Shown here: positions 1-9,990 of the stretch, piece after piece
Numbering within the stretch: position 1 is the stretch's first letter
How the letters are laid out: every line of letters begins with the position of its first letter
DNA from: Puffinus mauretanicus
Taxonomy: Eukaryota > Chordata > Aves > Procellariiformes > Procellariidae
DNA length: 64,000 nucleotides
NCBI GenBank assembly: GCA_023333565.1
Contig: JAJKFH010000107.1
Coordinates: 1 to 64,000, forward strand
Reading direction: 5' to 3'
Notes under the pieces: generated by a model
What the model was told of the DNA's origin: nothing
The model's database searches: none
Seen by the model: only the letters and a program-made list of their open reading frames with translations
Translations under genes and position numbers: made by a program

Positions 1-70
1 GGGGGGGGGGGGGGGGTGATCGAGCGGCTGCGTGGCATTTATTTTTGCTGGCTGGGGTTAAACCACGACA
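1..70 (-). mobile_element. Truncated LTR end of an avian endogenous retrovirus (putative)
   Basis: The sequence opens with 16 G followed by TGATCGAGCGGCTGCGTGGC and runs to the terminal inverted TG...-type end at about position 70. Read on the minus strand it starts TGTCGTGGTTTAACCCCAGC and then reaches a C-run. I recall this arrangement (TG start, GTGGTTTAACCCC, CAGCCGCTC, then poly-C) as the 5' end of a common LTR in many bird genomes, but I could not search for it. Only the outer edge is inside the window; no internal retroviral gene is visible. The G-run is probably part of the LTR and a likely cause of a contig break here. The family name is not assigned. Confidence 0.55.
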
Positions 71-3000
71 CAAACACAAATGCTTCTTTGTAACTGGTCC
101 CGTGACTCAGTCTTTCTGATGCATGTTGTTTGATGCTTCCCTTGCTGCTCTTCACATCACACCAGAAATGGGACAAGCTACCAAAGAACACTTCTAAGTG
201 AAAAACCTCAAGGTACTCTTTGTACACCAAATATATTCACTAACCCACATGGTAGAGGAAGAGGTTTTCAGTCACTTTTGTGGACACTGATGACATTAGA
301 GGAAATCACAAAAGGCCCCATTTTCCACACTCAGCACTGGGACAAAGAGAGCTGCATCAAAAAGCATCAAATAAACAACTCTGAAGATGACCACAGTACA
401 GAAATATAGTTAGTATCTTTATGCTACTTTGATTTTTCTGGTCGTTCTTCCACTGGCCTCGCAAAAGGTGCAGTGTACGGGCCACTCCATTTCTTAGGAC
501 GAGGTACCAGAAAGCTCTTCGTCTTCCCTGGGCCTGCCTAGGCAGAATTTTTACTTACGTGTGAGAAAGCGATCTGTCTGGAGTGTTTCAAACCCTCAGA
601 AGAGACGGCTACAAAAGGATCTGGACTGGGAACAAAGCTATTAGCCCCACTTATGCCACAGTCAATTAAGCAATATTTAACACAGGAGAAAGCAAGAAGC
701 TAATGAAAGGCAGCACTAATGCAAAGCCTCAGCTGCTCTCTGCTTGTAATCACACAAGAAAAAGCCTACGTCTTGGCTCATGTTCCACGGCTCCAGGCCC
801 TTTACTTTCCGTGACACAGCAGGTAAGGCAGGGACGCTGTTACACTGGGCTTTGCTACCTTGGAGGCCACTACTGGTCTGCTTTTTTACCAACTGGTGTG
901 AGGTCCTTACCCAATTCTCTTCTGTGTATTGTTTCTATTTCCGACTTCGTCTTTTCCAGTGATTCACACGCTCAAAGAATTAACAATAGCAACTCTAGAT
1001 CCACTTGAAAGTGGGTGGAATAATGAGCTCCCTTCAAAGATATTAACACACATATGACAAGCAGTAACTGATCGAGCATCAGTGACTGAAAGAGCTGACT
1101 GTCATCAATGAACTGCACGCTGCCTATCAGTTGGGCTGTTTTTTCAGTCTTGGACACTAACAAGCTTTTTAGCATTCCTCAAAATTCCCCTATTATGTTC
1201 CATCCCATACCCTTTACCCTTAGATTCTAATACCACAATAGGATGAAATAGAATCAAGTCTTTCTTCCAGGTTTGGCTTTCCCTCAAACTTTGAGCTGGC
1301 ACTGGGAAACGCCACAGGGGTTAAAGCAGCTGTACAGACTGTTGAAAAGTAAACACAACACGTCAAACTAGGAAACGATGTAATGCTGTTATGATACCTC
1401 ATTCCTTCCACACTAGCATTTACTTTGCAGATGGATGATGCAGCTCCAACTTTCCCCTGAAGACTGGAAAGTGGACAGAGTATGCCTGCACCGAAAAGTG
1501 ACTGTGTTAACTAACTCCTATCCCTTACCTCTCATCCTTGCAGAAGACCATCACTTCAGTTTCAGTGGTTTAAACTCAAAATAAATGGGTCAGCTTTGGA
1601 TACAGACCAGGAACAAAAATGAAAACGGCCTCTGACAGATAATTAAGCACTCTGCAGCAAGGATGCGAGCTCAAGCACCAGGCAGCCTCCAGTACCCTCT
1701 CAGTTCCTCTAGCGCGCTGAGGAGGGACCACATTTATTGGTAAAGAGCTCGTGGCGCTCAGTTTACTTCACAACAAGCCTTGGGGTACGTGCTTAAGAGT
1801 CCCAGCAATACAGGATGAACATATAACCATCAAGCAAGAATGCAGCAGGTCTGTTGAAAAGCTGTATTGAGAAACCCATGCCTGAACCGAGGTGACAACC
1901 ATTTGTCGCATCCTGCACTAAAAACACATCCTCGATGCGTCAGTGAAATACCAGATACACTCACTTGTGATGGCACCTGCGGAGGAACTGGAAAGGAATA
2001 AATCTTACTATATCCTATCTACCAGGAGAGACTGCCCAGAAAGATGAGGGAAAAAGTGATGGCAGAATTTCCACACAATTAAATTCCCAGAGACAAGAAC
2101 CAACACACACAACAGAAATTAACCTTTTGCAAAAAGCGTAACTAAATCAGAAGTCAAAGCAATAATCATGCCTTCAATTCTTTCCATGTCATTTTTAACA
2201 ACCACAATACCTCCTTTCCAGAGACATCTCTTTCACAGAGTAATTCTTGTTGACCTGAGATCAACAGCTAATATCCTTGCCACCAAAGCACGCTGCTGTT
2301 TGTTTAAAACAAATTTGCTCTTCTGAATAGGACAAAGTGTGTGTGTCTTAAGCTTAGACACTTATCTTGAGACACACAAATCCCAGTTTAACAACTGCAT
2401 CCAGTATTGGAGCAACACTTAGTAGATAAATGAACAATGGAAGCATTGTAGGAAAAGGAGGAAGAATTTTTGCAGCTGCTTCCTCTAAAATACTATTCTG
2501 ATTTTGTAACATCACCTGAAAACTAGAAAACGTCCATAATCATTGCCTGGGAAGCACTGAATCAACACCCAGCATCTTAGTAACAGAAGGTTTACAGCAC
2601 TCTTCAGCTAGCTGATCTAGAAAATGGAACAGTCCTGTAATTAAGCAAAATCTTTGAAGGATTCCGGAAACGATCCATGCTACAAAAGATACACATTTCA
2701 TCAGTGCAATGTCTACTGATCAGCTGAACACATCCTGAAGTTCAGTTTTTAATTTTTGCTGTGCACATAAGGATATAAAAAGGAACTATCCCTAGTTATC
2801 AATTTTAAAATCTCAAAACTTGTATTTCAAACTAAAGAGCTACCTTTGTTTAAAATACTGTCATGCTACAGTCCAACTATTGTAATTGACATCAACCTCT
2901 TACTTACAGTAAGAGATAACACAGTTGCTTTGACCTCACCAATTCCTAGAGAGAGTGTACACCTGTATAACAACTTCCTTCAAGTATACAGAGCCCTACA

Positions 3001-4761
3001 AAATTGTCTGAGGAGCATTTTTTCCTAACTCCAAAGGAGACCAAAACCAATGCATTTTAAATATTTCTTGTCACAGACTAAGAACAAACTTGGTATGGCT
3101 TATGGCACAGGAACTTGTTAATCCTGACTGTGTAACAGCTCTTGTGCTCTTTATGAAGTCCTGGAAAAGGAGCCATTTGTCACAAAATTATTTTAGAAAT
3201 GAAAACAGTACATTCAATCCTCCTCAAAGAGGACTGGTGCCACAAAGGCCTGGATCAGCCTGGACCTTCATCAGGGCGATCCTCAGAGGTTTGACAGTTG
3301 ATGAAACATTTTCTGTCCTATGCACAAAAGAATAAAGCATATTTACTAAAAGCAGCACAACATACAAACTGGGCATAAGCATACTATGGGGAAATGCTCC
3401 ATAGAAATACTGTTCACCTTTTCCAGCTTTGAGTATAACACATAAACACGCGCTTTCCACTTCTCCATGTAGTTTCCCACGTTTTGCAGGGCACTGCACA
3501 CTTCATAGTAGCACTATCTTCCTCTGTCACCAAATCAATACCCATAAATTGAATGTATACTAAAATAAAAATACAAGTTTCCCAAGTATCATCACTAACG
3601 AATAACACCTTGTCCTGTGCACAACAGGCTTAAAAGCCATTTGAATTTGAACATTCAAGTAGTTTTGGAAGTTGTATTTTGTGTTTCCGTCCCACAGCAC
3701 CAGTAACGAAGATAACAGTTTTCCAAATTAAGTATTTCATTTAGTTACATGTTTACAACTTTCCCAGATACTTTCATAGCTGATACCATTTGGATATTGT
3801 ACTCATATGAAGAGACACTGTAGTCTACAAATATTTGTAGCCTATCACTAACTCCACAGCAACTCACTGATATTCCAGCAAAGCATAACTCTTAGACCAT
3901 TCATAAGAAAGCTTATAAGGCGATGACTACTTACTTGAAGATGAACATAAATTATATCCCTAATGTCCGTTACTTCCCAATTAACATGTGACACTTCAAT
4001 GTGGAAAGTCTCACATAACGTGTTCTTGATGACCAATTATTTCACCTATACTACTTTCCTGATCAGGTGCCTCTAATACAAGAGAGAATAAGAGGCCAAC
4101 ACATCCATTTGCTTTCTGCCTACAAAAGCTTTGAAACAAGGAAAACACATTTTAGTCAGAAGGTATACCACATGAATAATCTGAAAGCTGAATTATGACT
4201 CGACTCAGCTTTCCTGTATATCAGCTTCACGATGAAGAATATATAGTTGACTACAGTAGTTGACTGTCATGCAATAGAAAGGAATTCCCCTATTTTTTAT
4301 CTCTCTCTCTCAGGGATCTCAACACCACAATAACAGGCTAAATGGGAAGGTGAGTACCAAGCGTGACCCTCCCTTATTCTCCTTTTCAACTCATTGCGCC
4401 CCTAAAGCTCTCTTGTTCTCCCACAGTCTCTCCCTTTCCTCCTGGCCTACAACCCAGCGTCATCTTCCTCGTTTTGATTCCTGCTTCCACCTTCCCCAAA
4501 GCAACATCCCCCTTCCAGGGTGCCCAAGACACCCGGCTGCTTCTGGGCCTGGCGCAGCCTTCCCCGCGGGGAGTGGGGTGGAGGCAGACTCCTACCCTCC
4601 CTGACCCCCCGGAGGAGCAGGACCTGACTGGGAAACGGGTGACAGCCAGCACGGAGGGATGAGGCGAACCAGCCCAGGCCGGAGCGAAGGGGAGCCGGCC
4701 ACGCCGGGACCCGCCGAAGGGAGCCAGCAGCCCCTCCGCGGGGGGGGCCGGGTCCGCTCAC
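71..4761 (-). other. AP3D1: AP3D1 intron 1 (5' part, incomplete)
   Basis: This stretch lies 3' of the AP3D1 first coding exon on the minus strand and is AT-rich, low-CpG, largely unique sequence. I looked on the minus strand for the next AP3D1 coding exon (the conserved block that begins with the AKYISQCIDE region) and did not find it. Intron 1 therefore most likely continues beyond the left edge; it is also long in mammals. The longest open frames here (60-100 codons) show no recognisable family. A CpG-containing short open stretch near 428-530 on the minus strand is listed separately as a finding. The last ~200 bases next to the exon become GC-rich as the promoter CpG island is entered. Confidence 0.7.
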
Positions 4762-4857
4762 CTCGTCCTCCTTGTGGTTGCGGATTCCGCGCACCAGGTC
4801 CTGCAGGTTCTTGTCAAACATGCGGTCGATGCTGCCCTTCACCATCTTCAGCGCCAT
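4762..4857 (-). CDS. AP3D1: AP3D1 coding exon 1 (AP-3 complex subunit delta-1, N-terminus)
   Basis: The minus strand encodes 32 residues starting MALKMVKGSIDRMFDKNLQD and ending in HKEDE, which I recognise as the start of the delta-1 large subunit of the AP-3 adaptor complex. AP-3 sorts cargo from endosomes and the trans-Golgi to lysosomes and lysosome-related organelles such as melanosomes and platelet dense granules. The delta subunit is about 1150-1200 residues; only the first helix of the adaptin N-terminal trunk is here. The ATG lies in a near-ideal Kozak context (GCCGCCATGG). The exon ends GAG followed by the donor GTGAGC (plus-strand 4756-4761 reads GCTCAC), a phase-0 junction. The open frame continuing past the donor to 4447 is intron and becomes unlike AP3D1. 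The remaining exons lie off the left edge. The gene is divergent from DOT1L, about 13.6 kb away start to start, as in mammals. Confidence 0.93.
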
Positions 4858-5120
4858 GGCGGCGGCGGCGGGGCCGGGCCGCGGGGCCTGCGCTCGGGGC
4901 TGAGGGGCCGGGCCCAGCCGGGGGGGCCGCCGCGGCTCCTGCTACCGCTAGAGCCGGCTGAGACCAGCGGGCCCGGGCCGCTCACATCCCGGGCGGGGAG
5001 GCGGGGGGCGCGGACGGTGCTCGCCCCCGGCGCGGTGCGGCACACGGCGGGCGGCAGGCAGGAGCGGTCCCGGCGGCCGCAAGCCCCAACTCCGGCCTCC
5101 GCTCGGCCTCCCAGCGCCTG

Positions 5121-5132
5121 ACAAAATGGCGG
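5121..5132 (+). promoter_or_regulatory. YY1-type motif in the AP3D1 promoter
   Basis: AAAATGGCGGCC matches the YY1 core (AANATGGCGNC type), which is typically found close to the start site of CpG-island genes. It lies about 265 bases upstream of the AP3D1 ATG, in plus-strand orientation, inside the island. The ATG within the motif opens a plus-strand frame, but nothing supports it as a gene. A similar motif occurs at the DOT1L promoter. Confidence 0.55.
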
Positions 5133-5490
5133 CCGGTCAGCTGAGGGCTCAGCCCCGCCTCCACTCGCCTAACCACGCCCCTGCGCCCGCCCCAACCGCA
5201 CCCGTCCGCCTCTCCGCTCTCCAGCCCCGCCCATTCCGCGTTAGGCCACGCCCATCCGCGCCAGCCAGCGACAGTCGCGTCACTGCTACAGCTAACCCCG
5301 CCCCCGACGCCCCGCCCACCGCCTGGCCCCGCCCCCGCGGGGCGCTCCCGCAGGTCCCACGTGGCGGGGGGAGAGCGGGCCCGGGCGGCGGGGACACGCG
5401 TGGGGCCGGGGGTCCCTCCGTGGGACCGGCTGCCGCGGGACCCCTGCGGGCCGGGCCTGCGGGGGCGGTTGGCGGAGCTCCCGCCTCTCC

Positions 5491-7760
5491 CCTCTGCCCG
5501 TGGGTGTCTTTAATGGCTGCACAAACTGATAAAGCCGAATTTTGGCCGTGTCCCTCGTGGGAACGCAGCTCCACAGGCTGCCGCAGCCCAGGCACCGGCT
5601 GCCACCACCCCACGGGGAGTGCGCACCAACCTCCGTGGCCGCTCACAGTCACTAACGCTGGTGGAGACTTAGGCAGCCTCATGAATACAGTCCCCCATTT
5701 CCCAGGTGACAAGTGCCAGCGTGGGAGAGCTGCTCCAGGTGACAGGTGGTGGGTGACGGTGACGGGTGGTGGGTGATGGCCAGGCGGACGTGCAGCCTCG
5801 CGGATAGCACCACGCAGGCGGGCACAGAGCGGGCGGTGGTTCAGCTTTGCCATGGCCGCAGCTCATCCTCACCCACGTGCTGAGCACCCGCATCATCCCT
5901 GTGTGTGTCTGCCCGGCAGGTGACGTGTCCCAGTGTGGGTGGGTGGTGCCGTGGAAGAGGAGGGAGAAAAGAAAATGTAGAAGAGCCACTTTCCCACCCC
6001 ACCTTTGTCTCCAGAGTGGGATTCCAGCATCCAGGAAAGAAGAGGAATAAACGGAGAGGAGCTTGCAGACAAAAAGGAGACGTGACCTTGCCACGATCTG
6101 CTCGGGCTTTTGAGCCACTTTACAACAGGGGGAAGGAAAAGGATTTCTGTTTGCTTCCAGTGTTTTTCCCCTTTGTTCTCCATCTTCCAGCTTGTTTTTG
6201 TTGGACCCTGGCAGAAGAACGGAGCCCATGTGTTTGTTTTTGTTTTATTCAGGAATAGCTATGGACATCAGCTCCTACGCATTAGGTTTCCTTTTTTAAG
6301 GGAAAAAGTAAAGGGTAAGAGTTACGTTCGTAGGAGTCCTGGTGGTACGGTAACATCCAGGATGAGACAGTGGGCTGAGAATGGGCGGCTGTGCCCACCC
6401 GCGCTATCACCGTCCCCTGCAGCCATCCCCTCGCCTCTGCCGGTGTGCCAGCGCCACTCTCCAAGGGACTCTGCCAAAAACCTTACGAAAAACCCTGGTT
6501 TTAACCCAGACTGTTTCAGTGGCCCAGCTGGAGCCCAGGCCCACACACCGTCACACTGTCACATCGTCACATCGTCACACGTGCAGCACAGGGCCAGGCG
6601 CGGAAGCCCAGGCTGGGAGATGCAACACCGCAACGAACCTCCCCACCACCAGCGCTAATGAACCCCATGCTGCAGGGCGGGAGCTGGGCAGGAGAGCTGC
6701 AGCAGCACCCGAGAGCAGGGTGCTGGGGACCGGCTCACAGGGAAAGTTTCCTACAGACGAATTTAGACCTAGGACTTGATCCCCCCAGACTGAGTTTCCA
6801 AGGATTTCTCCTCCTGGCGTGGCCCGACTTGGTTCAGCCTTAAAAATTTGGGGCAGTAACGACTTTTTTACTCTACTTCCTCCAAACCCTGGAGGATTTG
6901 AAATTCCCTTACGATCACTCTTAATTAAGAGCATGGCTCTACCCCTAATCATTGCCATAGGTAATATCTAAAGACCTTAAAATTCCCAGCTTCTTGTCTT
7001 TTATGGCTTTTGCAGCTCAGATTTTTTTTTTTTTTTTAATAAATAACGCCACCTCCTGTTTTTGCTGTTGTAATTTTGCAGGCAGCTTTCTCAGGGAAGG
7101 AACTTTCCCCCTCGCAGCTGCGTCTCCTCCTGCCACTGGCAGCGAGCATCCTAAAGGATGCTGTGCCATGGGAGAGCTCTCGCCATTGGCCACCGAGTCC
7201 CAGTGGGAAAACACAAGCCTGGCCATCGCATCCCTGATGGAGCTGGACCTGAGCTGCTCAGTTCAGGGCCTGATCCTGCTTTTTCCCTGAAGGCAGTACT
7301 TCTGTGAGTTTTCTGGCTGTCTTGCAGGGCTCCCCTGTCCCAGCACTGGGAGCGCTTCATGGATTTCGTTGCCCGGGCTCCATCCCAATGAGGTTTAACG
7401 AGGTTTGGCTTGCGTTACGTTAATTGCTATTTTCCTGTAAACTGATGTGGGGGAAAGAAACATGAAATCGGTGCTGTTCAACCTCCAAGGGCAAAAAAAG
7501 GATTTTCTACAAAAGCTGGACTCAGGCTGGGCTCCAGCAACCGCTGCAGCACGGGAGTGACCTCAGGCCCATGATGCTGGACCAACCAGGCATGGTGTCA
7601 CTGGTCCCAGGGCCATGTACCCCCACCGTCCTGCCCCCAAAATGGGGGGCAGATGTGGGCAGGGTTCACCCAGTGCAAGGGGCTGCGGCAGCCTGAGCGC
7701 AGCCGGCAGTGTCGGGTGCCGTGGCACATCCCTGCCCCTCGCTGCTGGCCCAGGCACAAG
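5491..7760. other. AP3D1-DOT1L intergenic DNA, proximal part
   Basis: Unique, moderately GC-rich sequence with no recognisable gene. It contains a small two-copy 20-bp tandem repeat (5738-5777, unit beginning GGTGACAGGTGG), a short run of GTCACAT-type 8-mers near 6548-6580, and a 16-T run at 7022-7037. The open frames of 100-190 codons on both strands overlap one another and have no family features. Confidence 0.5.
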
Positions 7761-7767
7761 CGGGGCA

Positions 7768-8390
7768 ATGGGTGCCGGAGTTGGGGTGATGGGTGCCCAT
7801 GTTGGGGTACCCGTGCTAGTGTGCCTGTGTTAGGGTGACCATGCTGGGGTACCCATATTGAGGTGCCCCATGTTGGGGTGCTTGTGATGGTGTGCCTGTG
7901 TTCAGGTGACTTTGCTGGGGTGCCCAATATTGGGGTGTCCTTGATGGGATGCCCATGATCGGGTGCCCGTGTTGGGCTGACCGTACTGGAGTACCTGCAT
8001 CAGGGTGCCCTGTCCCCAGGTGACCATGCTGGGGTGCCCATGTCAGAGCACCCATGCCAGGTTGCCCATATGAGGGTGCCCCATGTTGCGGTGCCCATGC
8101 AGAGGTGCCCATGACAGGATGCCCGTGGTGGGGTGCGCATTTTGGGATGCTTATGCTGCGGTGCCCCATGCCGGGGTGCTCATATTGGGGTGCCTGTGTT
8201 GGGGTGCCCGTGCCGGGCTGCGCATTTTGGGGTGCCCCATGTTGCGGTCCATGTGCCAAGGTGCCCGTGACAGGATGCCTGTGCTGGGGTGCCCGTTTTG
8301 GGGTGCCCATGCTGGGGTGCCCCAAGCCCGGTTGCCCTGTCTTGGGCTGCCCGCTTTGGGGTGTCACGGTGCCCAGTGTTGCCCCGGCAC
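7768..8390 (+). repeat. G-rich minisatellite A, about 14-bp unit
   Basis: Degenerate tandem array with a unit close to GGGGTGCCCATGTT (14 bp, some copies 15), for example several consecutive copies in 8190-8330. Copies vary by point changes (GTGCCCGT, GTGCTCAT, CTGCGCAT). The repeat is strand-asymmetric: G runs lie on the plus strand and could form G-quadruplexes. Long open frames across it on both strands (to 202 codons) are repeat artefacts. It shares the GGGTGCCC core with the array at 8.6-10.0 kb, from which it is separated by a CpG islet. Confidence 0.85.
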
Positions 8391-8590
8391 AACCCCCGCC
8401 CACGGCCCCGCTCCGCCGCCTCACCCGGCCGGCGGCCCCCGACCCGCCCTGCCCGGCCCTGCCCGGCCCTGCCCGCCCCCGCGCTCCGCCGCCTCCCGCT
8501 CGGCCCCCGCGAGATGGCGCCGGCGGCCCGGGAGAGCCGGGAGGCGACGGCGGGACCTGCCGGAGGTGGGAGATCCGCGTGGGGTGCCCC
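8391..8590 (+). promoter_or_regulatory. Orphan CpG islet with a first-exon-like ATG and donor
   Basis: A compact CpG-dense block lies between the two minisatellites. It has GC-rich tandem CCCTGCCCGG units (about 8445-8475), then GAGATGGCGCC with an ATG at 8514. This opens a 17-codon stretch (MAPAARESREATAGPAG) and ends at GGAG followed by GTGGGA, a plausible splice donor (exon end 8565). The motif also resembles a YY1 core. It could be the promoter and first exon of an unannotated or non-coding transcript, or merely GC-rich sequence. I do not recognise the peptide and found no partner exon. Confidence 0.3.
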
Positions 8591-8599
8591 GTGTCGGGG

Positions 8600-9990
8600 G
8601 ACAGGGAGTGACCCGCGTTTAGGGCATGGGTACTTGGGTGGAAGTGATGGGTGCTTGGGCGGGGGAGCTGGGTGCCCCGTGTTTGGGTGATGGGTAAGCT
8701 GTGTCTGGGTGGGGGTAATGGGTGCTCATGTTTGGGTGATGGGTGCCCCGTGTTTGGGTGGAGGTGATGGATGCCCCGTGTTTGGGTGATGGGTGCCCCA
8801 TGTTTGTGTGGGGGTGATGGGTGCTCATGTTTGGGTGATGGATGCCCCGTGTTTGGGTGATGGGTGCCCTGTGTTCAGGTGATGGGTGCCCCGTGTTTGG
8901 GTGATGGGTGCCCTGTGTTCAGGTGATGGGTGCCCCGTGCTTGGGTGGAGGTGATGGGTGCCCCGTGTTTGGGTGATGGGTGCCCTGTGTTCAGGTGATG
9001 GGTGCCCCGTGCTTGGGTGGAGGTGATGGGTGCCCCGTGTTTGGGTGATGGGTGCCCTGTGTTTGGGTGGAGGTGATGGATGCCCCGTGTTCAGGTGATG
9101 GGTGCCCCGTGCTTGGGTGGAGGTGATGGGTGCCCCATGTTTGGGTGATGGGTGCCCTGTGTTCAGGTGATGGGTGCCCTGTGTTTGGATGGAGGTGATG
9201 GGTGCCCCGTGTTTGGGTGATGGGTGCCCTGTGTTTGGGTGATGGGTGCTCTGTGCTTGGGTGGGGGTAATGGGTGCTCATGTTTGGGTGATGGGTGCCC
9301 CGTGTTTGGGTGGAGGTGATGGATGCCCCATGTTCAGGTGATGGGTGCCCCGGGTTTGGATGGAGGTGATGGATGCCCCGTGTTTGGGTGATGGATGCCC
9401 CGTGTTTGTGTGGGGGTGATGGGTGCTCATGTTTGGGTGATGGATGCCCCGTGTTTGGGTGATGGGTGCCCTGTGTTCAGGTGATGGGTGCCCCGTGTTT
9501 GGGTGATGGGTGCCCTGTGTTCAGGTGATGGGTGCCCCGTGCTTGGGTGGAGGTGATGGGTGCCCCGTGTTTGGGTGATGGGTGCCCCGTGTTTGGGTGG
9601 AGGTGATGGATGCCCCGTGTTCAGGTGATGGGTGCCCCGTGTTTGGATGGAGGTGATGGGTGCCCCGTGTTTGGGTGATGGGTAAGCTGTGTCTGGGTGG
9701 GGGTAATGGGTGCTCATGTTTGGGTGATGGATGCCCCGTGTTTGGGTGATGGGTGCCCCATATTTGGGTGGGGGTAGTGGGTGCCCCGTGTTTGGGTGAT
9801 TGGTGCCCCATGTTTGGGTGATGGGTGCCCTATGTTTGGGTGGGGGTAACGGGTGCCCCATGTTTGGGTGATGGGTGCCCCATGTTTGGGTGGGGGTGAT
9901 GGGTGCCCCATGTTTGGGTGATGGGTGCGTATGTTTGAGTCACCCATGTTAGGGTATGGGTGATGGGTGCCCTGTGTTGGGTGATGGGTG
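8600..9990 (+). repeat. G-rich minisatellite B, 22-bp unit with 28-bp variants
   Basis: Long tandem array of GTTTGGGTGATGGGTGCCCC plus GT (22 bp), interspersed with a 28-bp form that carries an extra GGAGGT (GCTTGGGTGGAGGTGATGG...). Variant positions (CCCCGT, CCCTGT, GTTCAGG, GCTTGG) recur in ordered blocks, suggesting segmental amplification of multi-unit groups, for instance around 8850-9060 and 9450-9560. The 22-bp unit looks like the unit of minisatellite A plus a 7-bp GGGTGAT. Minus-strand open frames with PNTGHPSP-type repeats (9427-9861, 9714-10535) are products of the array. Copy number may be collapsed or variable in the assembly. Confidence 0.92.

Larger units (their letters stand above)
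4640..5490. promoter_or_regulatory. AP3D1: AP3D1 CpG-island promoter
   Basis: This is a dense CpG region around and upstream of the AP3D1 start codon. Upstream of the exon (plus-strand 5150-5340) there are at least six GC-box or KLF-type motifs of the form CCCCGCCC or CCACGCCC, near 5172, 5225, 5244, 5297, 5310 and 5326. An E-box CACGTG lies at 5358-5363. I see no TATA box, as expected for a housekeeping CpG-island promoter. The transcription start is probably between about 4900 and 5150 on the minus strand, but the sequence alone does not fix it. Open frames of over 200 codons on both strands here reflect the GC content. Confidence 0.75.

Noticed and set aside
4447..4761. Extension of the AP3D1 exon 1 frame to 136 codons
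   Set aside because: A good GTGAGC donor follows codon 32, where the known protein continues differently; the extension is intronic.
5126..5853. 216- and 234-codon frames on opposite strands upstream of AP3D1
   Set aside because: They lie in the promoter CpG island and mirror each other; low stop density explains both.
8600..9990. CRISPR-like repeat array
   Set aside because: The units are head-to-tail without unique spacers, and the context is a vertebrate gene region.
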